A stretch of 64,000 bases of DNA, taken from Dipteris shenzhenensis (taxonomy: Eukaryota; Polypodiophyta; Polypodiopsida; Gleicheniales). The stretch lies in assembly GCA_047967505.1 (NCBI GenBank), contig CM106541.1; one strand, given 5' to 3'. The translations under genes and the position numbers were made by a program. Shown piece by piece: positions 10,545 to 22,679 of this stretch. How positions within the stretch are numbered: the first letter of the stretch is position 1; each line of letters starts with the position of its first letter. The notes beneath the pieces are model-generated. The model saw nothing but the letters and a program-made list of their open reading frames with translations, did not search any database and had not been told where the DNA came from.

Positions 10545-12885
10545 TGATATCAACTTATTAAAAAAAGAATAATCACATCACATCATGCATACCAAACAAT
10601 AATGCTAGCTACATATTCACAACAGAAACTTTTAAAAAATAAATAAGCATATATTTCTGCCAGTTGTCAGCTACAACTAAGGAACTTGGTCCTAGGTCGT
10701 GGTGCCTCTTAGCCCCCTACCTTGTGAGTGCAAGAACCAGACACCACCCTGAACCAAGCCCTTATTTCATGTTTGAAATCATAATACTACACTACATAAA
10801 GCATGCCAAACCAATTTCAACTTACTCTATACAATGCACCAATAAATACATTAAAAAAGAAAGAGCACATCACAGGCAATGATGCATATGCATATTCACA
10901 ATAGAAACTTTAAAAAAATATATAAGCATACATTTCTTCAGCTTGTCAACTAGATCTAAGAAACTTGGTCCTAGGTCATGGTGCCTCTTAGCCCCCTGCC
11001 TTGTGAGCGCAGGAACCAGACACCACTTCCTAAACCAAGCCCTTATTTCATGTTTGAAATCATAATACTACACTGCATAAAGCATGCCAAACCAATTTCA
11101 ACTTACTCTATACAATGCACCAATAAATACATTAAAAAAGAAAGAGCACATCACAGGCAATGATGCATATGCATATTCACGATAGAAACTTTTAAAAAAT
11201 ATATAAGCATACATTTCTTCAGCTTGTCAACTAGATCTAAGAAACTTGGTCTTAGGTCGTGGTGCCTCTTAGCCCCCTGCCTTGTGAGCGCAGGAACCAG
11301 ACACCACTTCCTGAACTAAGCCCTTATTTCATGTTTGAAATCATAATACTACACTACATAAGCATACATTTCTTCAGCTTGTCAACTAGATCTAAGAAAC
11401 TTGGTCCTAGGTTGTGGTGCCCCTTAGCCCCCTGCCTTGTGAGCACGGGAACCAGACACCACTTCCTGAACCAAGCCCTTATTTCATGTTTGAAATCATA
11501 ATACTACACTACATAAAGCATGCCAAACCAATTTCAACTTACTCTATACAATGCATCAATAAATACATTAAAAAAGAAAGAGCACATCACAGGCAATGAT
11601 GCATATGCATATTCACAACAGAAACTTTTAAAAAATATATAAGCATACATTTCTTCAGCTTGTCAACTAGATCTAAGAAACTTGGTCCTAGGTCATGGTG
11701 CCTTTTAGCCCCCTGCCTTGTGAGTGCAGGAACCAGACACCACTTCCTAAACCAAGCCCTTATTTCATGTTTGAAATCATAATACTACACTGCATAAAGC
11801 ATGCCAAACCAATTTCAACTTACTCTATACAATGCACCAATAAATACATTAAAAAAGAAAGAGCACATCACAGGCAATGATGCATATGCATATTCACAAC
11901 AGAAACTTTTAAAAAATATATAAGCATACATTTCTTTAGCTTGTCAACTAGATCTAAGAAACTTGGTCCTAGGTCGTGGTGCCTCTTAGCCCCCTGCCTT
12001 GTGAGCGTAGGAACCAAACACCACTTCCTGAACCAAGCCCTTATTTCATGTTTGAAATCATAATACTACACTACATAAGCATACATTTCTTCAGCTTGTC
12101 AACTAGATCTAAGAAACTTGGTCCTAGGTCGTGGTGCCCCTTAGCCCCCTGCCTTGTGAGCGCAGGAACCAGACACCACTTCCTGAACCAAGCCCTTATT
12201 TCATGTTTGAAATCATAATACTACACTACATAAGCATACACTTCTTCAGCTTGTCAACTAGATCTAAGAAATTTGGTCCTAGGACATGGTGCCCCTTAGC
12301 CCCCTGCCTTGTGAGCACAAGAACCAGACACCACTTCCTGAACCAAGCCCTTATTTCATGTTTGAAATCATAATACTACACTACATAAGCATACATTTCT
12401 TCAGCTTGTCAACTAGATCTAAGAAACTTGGTCCTAGGTCGTGGTGCCTCTTAGCCCCCTGCCTTGTGAGCGCAGGAACCAGACACCACTTCCTGAACCA
12501 AGCCCTTATTTCATGTTTGAAATCATAATACTACACTACATAAAGCATGCCAAACCAATTTCAACTTACTCTATACAATGCGCCAATAAATACATTAAAA
12601 AAGAAAGAGCACATCACAGACAATGATGCATATGCATATTCACAACAGAAACTTTAAAAAAAAATACAAGCATACATTTCTTCAGCTTGTCAACTAGATC
12701 TAAGAAACTTAGTCCTAGGTTGTGGTGCCTCTTAGCCCCCTGCCTTGTGAGCACAGGAACCAGACACCACTTCTTGAACCAAGCCCTTATTTCATGTTTG
12801 AAATCATAATACTACACTACATAAAGCATGCCAAACTAATTTTAACTTACTCTATACAATGCACCAATAAATACATTCAAAAAGA
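10545..12885. repeat. Tandem array with 155-bp and 281-bp units inside the hAT element
   Basis: Ten copies of a conserved segment (core cttggtcctaggtcgtggtg, then ccctgccttgtgagcgcagg) occur near 10697, 10978, 11259, 11414, 11695, 11976, 12131, 12286, 12441 and 12722. The spacings are 281, 281, 155, 281, 281, 155, 155, 155 and 281 bp. The long unit equals the short unit plus a fixed module of about 126 bp (gcatgccaaaccaatttcaa to aaatatataag). The copies are very similar, so the array expanded recently or is being homogenised. Short repeated open frames inside are by-products of the repetition. It starts just upstream of the kinase-like gene. Confidence 0.93.
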
Positions 12886-13985
12886 CTTGCTACCCATGTG
12901 GCAGCAGATCTGCTGCCTATATGTCAGCCTTAATTCTTTCCCTACTGTAGTCAATCCTCTACTGGCTATGGTGTATGAAAGACCAAAATTCAAATAGACA
13001 TAGATAAGGGTCTATTGGAAAAGGTTCCTCTTCATCAAAGACTGCAGATTGAATTCCATTTAATGTCTTTAGAGGATGCTGCACGATGCTAGCTTATGCA
13101 GATGTATGCATTTATTCCTATGTACTTTAAGAGTGGCTACTTTTTGCAAGTAGTTTTTCTCGTTTCTTTTTTCTAGACTTCTAAGCATGTTGAGCAATGA
13201 AGGTGCTTCTTCTACTCCAGATTTTAAGAATCACATGGTAAGCTTCCTGCTTGATCGTTAAGCTTTGGCATGGCTCACACACCTATTTCTTAAGGAAGGA
13301 TAATGCCCATTCTTTCCAGGGAATGACATGAATGTTATTGTGTATTACCCCCTTCATATGTCTGACAATGTTCCATAGTATGTACGAAAGAGTTTGTATT
13401 TCTTTTATGCATAATGAGTTTGTATTTCTACAAGCAGTCTACAATGATGTAGATGAAGAGAGAACGTCACCAAGCTACAACGTAGATTAAGAGAGAAATT
13501 TGTCAACGTGTCTCTACAAATATGCAAATTAATAGAGAACGTCATCATTGGAGGGTAGAGAAAAAACTTCAATCGCTAAGGGCATCCGTGAGCTTGTAGA
13601 ACGAACCAAGAAAGAGGCAATGATCTGAGTTCTCACCAGATTTTGCCTGGCACAACCAACAACCAACAGTAGCTGATTTCAACACGTCAACAGCCCCTAA
13701 TCTCCCTCAAAGCTCGACCTGTTGACAGCCACAAATTCAAATTTATGTATCTGAATACATCTTCAATGCACTGATCAGTACTTTGGAGACTACCAAGCAA
13801 CTTTACATACACTACCACATAAAAACATAGCAGCCCCAACACTTGGATTATACAGTGAATTAACAACTCAAAGAATCAAAGAATTAGCTCAAAAAAAGAC
13901 ACGAATCGGACGAGAAAACTACACGTCTAAAATTAGAGGGAGAGATGCTGAGTGGGATACTCACATACGAGAAATTGTGACACTG
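12886..13985. other. Unassigned DNA inside the hAT element
   Basis: After the last array unit there are about 1.1 kb of mixed, mainly AT-rich sequence with no convincing frame or repeat. I see nothing that can be named. Confidence 0.5.
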
Positions 13986-15890
13986 CCTAGTGCCAATCGA
14001 AAGATGCAGAAAAGATCGTCACTGCTGGATCACGAGAGAGACAGAGAAGAAGGGTACCAGTCCTTCTGCTGAGAGCAAGATTCGGGCTGCATCGATCAAC
14101 GGGGTGGTGATCAGTAGTGGATGGTCGATGGAGGGAGTCGATTGTCTGGATATATTATTATATAAAAAAGAAAAGCTCTACGCAGTGCGGATTGTGCTCT
14201 CAATCAAAGGTGGTGTCAATGAAAGGTGGTGCGCGATCAAGTTAATGCCATAGGGAAACCTTGATGTACTACTATTGACATATAACGTAATCCACAAAAG
14301 GAGATGCCAACAATGACTAAGTTTCAGTCTCGACACACAGTAACGCAGGGAGCAGTGCACCCAACGAAGGTAGTCTGAGAAATACCTCAGTGCTTACTGC
14401 AGGAAATAATTGCAGAGGGGAAGTACAACAGTTGTTTCGGTCGATAGTTTTCAAGCCGACGTCTAGACTATGTTGAGTAGCTTCGACGCCCTTAGTGTCA
14501 GTATCGATGCTATTTCTTCCAAGCTCATCATGATGCTGGGCTTGAGGATCCATCAACCCCTCGTACTCAGATGTTTTGGGTTTACTGGTGCAACCACACA
14601 TGGTGCCTGCAGCCCGGTCCTTGGACATGAACAAAACAACGATCACACGGTGTATGGTGTGATTCCCCGAGAGGGATTGTAGCAGCGCGAGCGAGGGAGG
14701 GGCCTAAAGGAGGATGCTTTGGTATTACGCTGTGTGGCTAACTCTCGTAATACGAATGTGTTCCTACAGAAAATCGGCCATGTTGGAGGTTGGGCAACCC
14801 GGTGAACTCCCTCTCATGAGTGAGTTAATCTACAGTACCCTCTCGCAAGTCTCCTATTCTCGAGCCTGCTCCTGGGATTGCTGACTTAGATTTGCCTCTA
14901 GAAGGGTCTGAAACTGATGCAGCGGTTGTGCAGAATGATCCCAGAGTTGGTGGCAGTGGTCGCAGGGACACCAGACGACCGACCGTCAAGAAAGGCTCTT
15001 TCAGATCCCAGCCACTGACGAACGTCGATCCGAGGTTGAGCTGGGACTTGGGACGAGAGACCTTTGTTGCCATGGACCCCAACGATGGAGTCGCAACGGA
15101 TTATCACCAATGAGAGAACTTCAGAAGCCACCTTGAAAAGCTTGGGGTTCTCGGTGAGACGACACGATGGGGTCGACAGGTGGGGGGGAAGTCGATTCTG
15201 CACAATTGGAGAACTCCAAATTCTGTAGGTGACTTAGAGACCGAAGATTCTACAGCAAGAGAGAACACTGGACAGCGAGAACCCGACTCTCCAAACATCA
15301 TACGACATGGTCGTAGTGGAAGAGATACAATGAGGATGGGCTGAAGTTGGTCTGGGCAGCAAGGTGCATTTGAAAGCCATGATAAAGCAAAGAAAGTCGT
15401 CCCTTTCCTAGAAGACGCAAAGGATGCACGGAGATCGACTAACAAGCAAACGAGTTATTCAAATGCAAGATCCTCGCGAGACTTCACTCCCCTGGTTGAT
15501 AGTACGACCCAGCATCCACAAAACCCTCGAGAAGGAAAGCAGTGCTGCAATGCAGATGAGCGAACTTCCGCCATCTGCGAACTTCCGGCACACAACGTAA
15601 CTACTAACTACTAACGTGAATCGTGATTCATGATCACGCCCATATTTTACGACACAGAAGACTACGAGTAACAACTCACGAGACCATAAAACCACCTCCA
15701 GGCTCCAACTTACACAAAATGGCAAAGCGTCACGATAGAAACTTGAAAGGCGAAGCGTCACGACTCATGAATCACAATAGCTGTTTGTCCCAACTCAAGG
15801 ATCCAAGAACAAGGTGTCGAGCATGGGAGACTAGAGGAAGGCAATCTATGAGAGAAAAGACCAAGTTGCACTCTGTCACAACCTAATATC
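13986..15890. other. GC-richer, CpG-bearing block inside the hAT element
   Basis: This 1.9-kb block is visibly richer in G, C and CpG than its surroundings and has short open frames on both strands, none with a recognisable domain. Candidates are a decayed captured gene fragment, or the promoter/5' region of the minus-strand genes to its left. Neither can be shown from the sequence alone. Confidence 0.4.
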
Positions 15891-17504
15891 TCATAACGGC
15901 CTACATTATGACCACCTAAGTGGCAGCGCCGTCGGCTTTAACCCATTCCTTTAAAAATAATCAAATTAATTAATACACCTTAGAAAAAGGAATGCCCTCC
16001 TCCCCACCTCTAGAATTTGATCCCATAGGTGGTCTCCTTTAAGATCTAGTGGGTAGCTCGTGGCAAGCCACCATGGTCTCATATTATATATATAATTCCA
16101 CAGCTTTGCAACTACTTGTTTTTCAGAATTGTCAAGTATAAATCGTTACGTAGTTCAAATTTATGAGCTTCTATAATACAATTGAATGGACCCAAATCAG
16201 TTTCACTGGCAATGGATTCCGGGTGCCGTTACTACTCTATCCATGAAGATCCATGTACTTCTTTAAATCTGTGTCCATTTATTCAAATACTAGGTTCAGA
16301 AGCAGCTTGCTCTTCTTCTGAACATGCTCTATGCATAGTAGGCTGCAAACAATGGAAGGGTTGCTCAATGTGCAAATGGAAGTAACAGGACACCACAGTT
16401 AGCGAGGAATTAGTGAGCAAAAAGAGACGGAAGAGAAGCTAAAAGTAAAAGAGGAGTTGTTACGACAAAAAGCTCCAACGAAAAGCCGTAGCTACTATAC
16501 CAACATACAAAAAAGGGATAGTAGCACCAAGGTACTAGTGGATAGCCTAGCTGCCTATGAGAGCCATAGTGCTAGCAGTTGCAAGAGAGGGAAGAACGAG
16601 ACCTTGCAAGTTGAGTAACGACCTTGAATGTGGAGTACGTAGTAGAATTGCAGAGGAGATAAGGCTGCAACATAGAAAATAAAGCCCACGGGAAGTTGGT
16701 GCACTGATAGCTGAGCTACAAGTGGACACAAATAGAGGCTTGAATGAAGGGATGGGTTATTTGTAGAAGGAGAGAACCTGTTTGAAGGAGGCATGGTAGG
16801 GAAGGCACTTGAGATGGTAAGAAGGAGGAGGAGGAGAGCAAGTCGGTTGATGAAGTTGGGATGTAGTGAAGCATAACCAAATGAGTCGGGAGCTTAATAG
16901 AGATGGAGGAATTTCAAAAAAGGAGGCAAAGAGTAGGATGGAGTGCTCAGTGCACCAAAAAATAGGGGTTACAGAGGTGAGGCACAAGTGTGAGGATGTA
17001 AGGATAAGAGCTAGAAGGTGGCAGTGCATAACGGTGCATAATGGCTCCAAGATGGCGGTGTATAACGGTTAGGGGGTGTGGTTTGGTGGGTGTTGTGTGT
17101 AACTGAAGGTGCATGTGGAGATAGATGGCACCTTTCATTTGCATTGAGTCCAAATGAGTAAGAAGGTACAACGATAAATTAAAAAGTTACATGGTAAACA
17201 ACCATAGGAAATTAAGAAGGAAGCAAGTAAAGGAAAATAATCACTATATAAGTATATATATAGGGAAAGTATCTAAAGACTCAAATGCAAGTTTAAAATC
17301 ACATATACCATGGGAGCTCATTAATCATGTATTTTAGATTACGGATTGCATTTACATTTCATGCAATATCAAACGGCTTCATGTTCAAATAGATAAAACC
17401 TCTACATTATTATCATTCTAGCAAACATTAGATGTTAACACTAGATTATACTTGATTGCACAAGTCTTCTTTTGGTGCTTAATTCTATAGATCCACCCAA
17501 ATTT
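15891..17504. other. Unassigned right part of the hAT element
   Basis: No gene is recognised. The stretch turns increasingly AT-rich toward the terminus. A purine-rich tract lies at about 16740-16960. Confidence 0.45.
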
Positions 17505-17756
17505 TTAAATTGTATATATAATATGTTGGTGAAAGTTTCCAAATATATTTATCTATTATATAAAACTTTGGCGAATTTTCATGGACTTTATTTATAATTT
17601 TATAATCTTAAAGGCTAAACCTAGCTCTTTTTTTAATTTTAGTTTCAGATTCTAGCGAATATACTAAGCTCTTATTTTTATAAAAGCATATAAACTTTCA
17701 CAAGCCATATAAAACTTTTGCTTATTAACGAAACTAATGCGAAAAAATCATCCATG
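17505..17756 (+). repeat. Right subterminal region and terminal repeat of the giant hAT element
   Basis: The last 250 bp resemble the corresponding end of the MITE at 59035-59331. Shared stretches include ttggcgaattttc, tataaactttc, cttattaacgaaactaatgc and the terminal catccatg (catgaatg read inward in the MITE). The terminal 20 bases (17737-17756), read inward, begin CATGGATGATTTTTTCG. Confidence 0.8.
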
Positions 17757-17764
17757 ATAACAAT
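17757..17764. repeat. Right target-site duplication of giant hAT element
   Basis: The 8 bp ataacaat match 4867-4874 exactly. Confidence 0.85.
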
Positions 17765-17990
17765 ATATTGCCATTCTGTTGTGAAATATATTGCTATTAG
17801 TTTTTGTTTAACCATGTTGGTTCAAGACAATCACATAACTAGTGTTTGAGCTGAACCAACCATGGTTGCATGATGTTCCAACCATTAGGTTGGATTAGGT
17901 TAATCACATGCTGGTTTAGAAATAAAGCAAGTAAACTTCCCAAAGCTCAATCACAAACAACCACCAGGTTGGTTTAGCCTCCACTAACCT
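17765..17990. repeat. Host tandem-repeat array, right part
   Basis: This continues the array at 4630-4866. Shared segments are gaaatatattg, ttggttcaagacaatcacat, tgtttgagctgaacca and ggttgcatgatgttccaacc. Joining 4874 to 17765 gives an uninterrupted repeat unit. Confidence 0.75.
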
Positions 17991-19400
17991 ACGTTGTATC
18001 AAGCATTAGTATGATATGCTCATGAAACACCTTCAATCCTAGCCGCTTATTACAAATGTCCTTTCTATTTGGAGAAACTCTCGTATTTTTGTACCAAAAC
18101 ATTGTCACTCTAGCAATGACTTATGCACTTAGCTATCTCTCCTTTTCTTGTGTTTTGCTAAAGCCTAGAGACTTTCTAGATCGGGATGATCGTGCATTAC
18201 TTACACTCTACGTTTAATCGTCGCCGGAGGCATGTTGGTCCTTCTGATTAACAACATCTTTGACATTGTGCACCCAAATCATTTCTCCTTTGTTTCTAAA
18301 GACACCAACATAGCTAATGTTGCTTTCTTTGTAGCTAGTTGATCTAAGCTATGCACTCCTTTCACTTCTTATAGGCCATTTCTTAGGCTAGAGAGCATCG
18401 CCTCTTGGGTGTACATCTCTTGAGGTTTGGTAGGGTTGCTACTCTATGAACTTTAGGGTACAGGCCAAAGCTTGTGAAGAATCAGGACTGGTATTCAATT
18501 GAATGACCTGATATCGTTGCTTCAAATGCTCCCACCAATTGTGACACCACAGCTCATGTTCTTCATGCCAATGGCAATGATCAAATGCATGCATCTGCAA
18601 CTTCTTTCTTCTACTACTCTATAAGGAGTCTTCTTTATTCTCCTTGTTTCTCCCTTTGCAAACGTTGCAATAGTGTCTTCCGTTGCTGTTTCAATACCGT
18701 GCCATTGCTTTTGTCGACCTTCAATGTGTTCCTTGTTCCTTTACCAAGATTCTAAGCTGTCTTGTCTCGTAGCCTTTGTCTACTTCTCTTGCAAGCCATG
18801 GCGAGCTGTATGTTTCCATTGATGCCATAGCCACAATCAATCCACAGGCAAGCAAAGAATAGAAAACAACTTACCTGAAAGAAGACAACGCCAAACCAAA
18901 GTTTGCACAAGGTCACGTCAAGATGTGTGTGGGTTACATGGCATTTGTAGGATGGGGGTAGGTTGCAAGTACTTACTATTCCAAGATTTAATGGGCAAGA
19001 GGTGAAAATTCAAAATTTGTGGGAGTAGAAAATTTTTTAGCCATCGGGTTTCCCCTCTCCGGTGATACACATCAACATAATTGGATGTCCCAAACAAGTG
19101 CAGGGTGGCCAAAAATGTTTCAAAAAACAAATAGACCAAAGGGCACACTATCGGGTTTGATGATGTGTATTATGAAATGCAATGACCTGTGGCATGATTA
19201 TGAGCCATATAGCAAGCAAGTGCATTAAAAAAAACAACTCTTCAAAATTGTAGATAGTGTTGGATTTACTAAAAGATCTTTGCACATGCACAAATTGCAC
19301 ATTTTAAACTTTGTCCATTCTAGGTTGAATATATATACCAATATCAACAACTATCAATGTTTTAAGACCACCATGTAGTAGTCCCATAGCTTGGATTCCA
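17991..19400. other. Unassigned intergenic DNA
   Basis: No convincing coding region, repeat or RNA gene was seen. Short frames on both strands have no recognisable domain. Confidence 0.5.
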
Positions 19401-19421
19401 AATTTTCAATAGCCCCGGTAT

Positions 19422-19958
19422 ATGGCTAATCTAAGAAAGAGGCATTGGGAGGCAGTTAAGTGCATCATGAGGTACATGAAGGATACCAAGGAGGTGTGTA
19501 TCTACTTTGGCAAAGGAGAGATGCATGTATTTGGATACATAGATGTAGACTATGCAGGGCATGTGGATAGCAGGAGATCCAAATCTGGTTATGTGTTCAC
19601 CTTTGGATGTGGTGCAGTGTCATGGATGTCTCACGCACAGAAGTGCATTGCTTTGTCTACCATAGAGGCTGAGTATGTTGCAACCACAGAGGGTTGCAAG
19701 GAGGCTATATGGCTTGATCGGCTAGTGCGAGATTTGGGGATTCATACAGGTGTACCAACATTGCATAGTGATTCCATGAGTGTTATTCAGCTAGCACAAA
19801 ATCTAGTCTTTCATGCAAAGACCAAACACATTGAGGTCAGGTACCATTTTATCAAGGAGGTACTTGAGGACAAGTGCATAAAGCTTGTCAAGGTTCATAC
19901 AAATGATAACCCTGTGGATATGCTTATGTATTGTCATGTATTGATGGGCATTGGATAG
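19422..19958 (+). pseudogene. Copia RNase H fragment (element B)
   Basis: The translated frame resembles the C-terminal RNase H domain of Ty1/copia polyproteins. It contains GYIDVDYAGHVDSRRSKSGY, AVSWMSHAQKCIALST, EAEYVATTEGCKEAIW and KTKHIEVRYHFIKE. The normal ending after NPVDML is replaced by an early stop at 19956-19958, probably through a small deletion. Reverse transcriptase and integrase are missing on the left; the frame begins abruptly near 19420. A candidate LTR follows at 20012. Confidence 0.88.
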
Positions 19959-20011
19959 AATGCTCATTGGTTGTTCTCCCTTAAAGGCACATTGGCCTTT
20001 AAGTGGGAGGT

Positions 20012-20192
20012 TGTGGGGGTTAAAGGCCACTGTACCTTAACCCCAGTTATGTACAATACTCAAACACATATATATATGGATGACATAGAAGATTAGACTG
20101 TTCTACACCCACCAAAACTTGTGTGACTCTCTCTTTTGGCTCTCCCTCTCTCTCACCTTCTTCCATTCTACTTTCGTTGTTTATATCTCTCA
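20012..20192 (+). repeat. Candidate short LTR (181 bp) between RNase H and gag
   Basis: After the RNase H fragment comes an aagtgggaggt purine tract and then TGTGGGGGTTAAAGG. A plausible end is TATATCTCTCA at 20192. A TATA-like run (acatatatatatgg) lies inside. The gag frame starts almost at once after the end, with no clear primer-binding site, so the boundaries are tentative. Confidence 0.5.
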
Positions 20193-20194
20193 AG

Positions 20195-20988
20195 AAGGAG
20201 AGAAGAAGGATAAGCACAGAGCCATTCTAGTCACATTTAGTGGGAAGAACTTCGCATCCTGGCAAGTGGCCACACAACTTCTTTTCGTGCAAAAAGGGTT
20301 ATGGAGTATAGTCTCTGGTGTAGAGAAAAAACCAAAAGAAACGTTTCACGATGCAGAGAAGATTCCTGCATGGGAGACAAAGAATGAGAAATAATTAGGC
20401 TATTTGGGTCATGCTCTAGGCCCTGAATATTTCCATCACCTCGACGTGAAATCTACTACTGCTAAGAATTGGAAAACACTGGAGACTCTCTTCGGAGTAC
20501 GCACAAAGCACTCAAAGTCCAACTTGAAGCAAGATTTATTCGATCTCCAGATGAACGAGTCGGAGACACTGGGTGTGTTTTTGAATCGCATGCAAACATA
20601 TTAAGACAGTTCAATGGCTTGGAGCAGGGAGCACGAGTTGAGGATGAGGACAAGAAAACCAGCTTGCTTAGGAGTTTACCAACAGATCAATACAATGAGA
20701 TTGTTTGGATTCTGATGCTTGATGATGACATGGAATTCTTGGACTATGTAGGAATGCTTTTAAGTGAAGAAAAACATAATAATTTTACGTGGCTTAACAA
20801 CAAGGCGTATGTAGCAAGTGATTAGAAAAGAAAACTGCCACGAGACTCATGAAAGTGTAACCACTGTGGCAAGGAAGGCCATATTGAAAAATATTGCTAC
20901 ACTAAACAATGCAACAAGATGCTGAAACAAGAGAAGGGTAAAGCACTTACAATTGATAGTAAGGAACTGAGCCTGAATGATGGTTGAA
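20195..20988 (+). pseudogene. Copia gag remnant
   Basis: The frame reads HRAILVTFSGKNFASWQ, then MQTY, LLRSLPTDQYNEIVWIL and a CCHC knuckle CNHCGKEGHIEKYC at 20856-20897. This is the order of a Ty1/copia gag with a UBN2-type N-terminal region. TAA at 20392 and a frameshift near 20600 interrupt it, and further stops precede the knuckle. It follows a 3'-type LTR directly, which is the wrong order for a single element unless two elements share one LTR. Confidence 0.85.
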
Positions 20989-22679
20989 GATGATTGTCTC
21001 AGCAACCAAGACTGGGCCTTTTAATAGCTCTATATTTTCAAGCTCTTTGTGATCAAGTTTTGGCTCTTTGTGAGCATGTTTTAGGGTTCTTTGTGAACAT
21101 GAGTATTAGCTATCTTGAGTTCAAGATGCTCTTTGTGAGCTTCACTTGCAATGAGTTTGTCAAAGTAAGCATAGTCATTTGTAGGTGAATTTTGATGTTG
21201 TTTACACAATGTTATCTTCTTCCTAATTTCGACCAAGGGGGGGATTTTTGGGTTAGTTACCTCATCCTCATGAGGCTTAGGTGTCCACGTGGATTTCATG
21301 CATGGGAGGAACCACATAGTAAAATGTTCTAAAGTATAATGTTGGCAATCATGAGGGTCGACCTCAAAGAACTTAGAGAGGGAGCGTGGCTCCCTCTTGC
21401 ACACAGTCATAGTTTGCTGGCGATCACATGAGGCAACACACAGGTGGTGTCATCGATGATATAGCAGTGGAGAAGAGTGTGAGTGGTGTGGTGTGTTGTG
21501 TGGAGTATTGAACCTTTGTGGCCTAGCTCATCGTGTTGTAAAGAGCAAAAAGGCCCATAAGGATGAGCTCTGTGTGCATGAGTGTTTTTTGAAGCTTTTA
21601 TATAGAAGCTATGGATTCATTTGATCCACCTCTGATTCTATAGCTCATAGGCTTGTGTTTATAGTTCATTTCCTAATCCTTACAAGCATTTAAATTGATT
21701 AAGCCATCACTCTCTAAGCAATCTAGCCTTAGGAGCACTCTGGCCTCTTGGCATGGTCTGCAAATTGACCTGGTAGAATGGTTACAGAGTCAAGTTATAT
21801 AATGTGTAGTCTCTAAGCTATTTAGACTTAGAAGCACTCTGGTCTCTTGCCATGGTCTACAATTCCCCTTGTAGAATGCTCATGAGAATCAAGTCATATA
21901 ACACATAATCTCTGTTGGGGTGAGGTCATCAATTTGTGGGGGGTATGTTGGACAAATTGATGTAATGGGGGTTGTACCAAGGGGTACAAGGTCAGTGTGA
22001 GTTTTTGTGTCACCACATGGTGGTTAGTGTGACTAGCTTAGGTGGGAGAAGGTTCTATTAGGTGTGATTGAGAGATTCATGGGTCTGATTGAGAGATCAA
22101 TGGAGTAATTTGTGGATCTAGAGGCCCTCTCCTTTGGGCACATGCATTGTATCAGTTTCCCTTTTAAGGACTCTTCTACTCATGGAAAAACTAGAATTTT
22201 TCCTCATTGTTGATTCACTCCATGCTTCCATTGCTGCTCCATCACAAAATAGTAAGCAGCCAAACAAAGCCATGCCCGAAAATTCTCGCCTATTCCTACT
22301 ATCCCTACACTCACATTGGTTTCACATCATCACATGTCCTAAAACATGACGATCTACACATCAGTGAGAAAATTCTAGAGTGTTTAGAGGTATTGGCAGA
22401 TTGTTTAGTGGTGGGCAGATTGCACATCATTTCATTTTGCACTCACATGCCACCATTGTAAAGCCTTATTTGCTATTTTCTAGCATTCATTCATAGCATT
22501 ATAAAGCCTCTTGGCTATTCCTAGCATCATTTGCCACATAAGCCTTGTAATAGATTGGAATACATTATAGTGCTATCTTGCTGCTAACAACTCATATTGA
22601 AGTTGATAATACATACAGTGTTTTGCAGTTGATTTATACAGTGTTTATTCACAAGCACTTCGAGTAGATTTCTTACATC
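20989..22679. other. Non-coding DNA with LTR-like polypurine junctions
   Basis: No gene was recognised. Two purine tracts look like retrotransposon 3' junctions: accaagggggggatttttggg near 21233 and tttgtggggggtatgttgg near 21937. Either could open an LTR, but no paired LTR is seen. The final 500 bp before 22680 resemble 46300-46755, the leader before a related gag. Confidence 0.45.
21713..21915 (+). repeat. About 103-bp tandem duplication
   Basis: The segment beginning ctctaagcaatctagcctta and containing gcactctggcctcttggcat is followed by a diverged second copy beginning ctctaagctatttagactta. Confidence 0.75.

Larger units (their letters stand above)
4875..17756 (-). mobile_element. Giant (12.9 kb) hAT-type DNA transposon
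   Basis: The element is bounded by imperfect terminal inverted repeats and an exact 8-bp target duplication. The left end reads CAGGGATGTTTTTATCGAAG. The right end, read inward, is CATGGATGATTTTTTCGCAT. The target duplication is ataacaat. The flanks at 4866 and 17765 join into one continuous tandem-repeat unit, which reconstructs the empty site. Inside, on the minus strand, are a decayed hAT transposase (5242-8466) and a decayed protein-kinase-like gene (8821-10482). They are followed by a two-length tandem array (10545-12885) and unassigned DNA to the right end. A 297-bp MITE at 59035-59331 has the same ends. Typical hAT elements are a few kilobases long, so the size and the kinase cargo are unusual. 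Confidence 0.85.

Noticed and set aside
10664-12997. Family of 61-91 residue repeated proteins
   Set aside because: They repeat in step with the 155/281-bp DNA units, several start with GTG, and no domain is present. They are a by-product of the tandem array.
14317-15761. Several 100-residue frames on both strands in the GC-richer block
   Set aside because: They overlap each other on both strands, have no recognisable domain and no conserved pattern.
18918-19228. Short overlapping frames before the RNase H fragment
   Set aside because: No domain, composition at random; they are probably chance frames.
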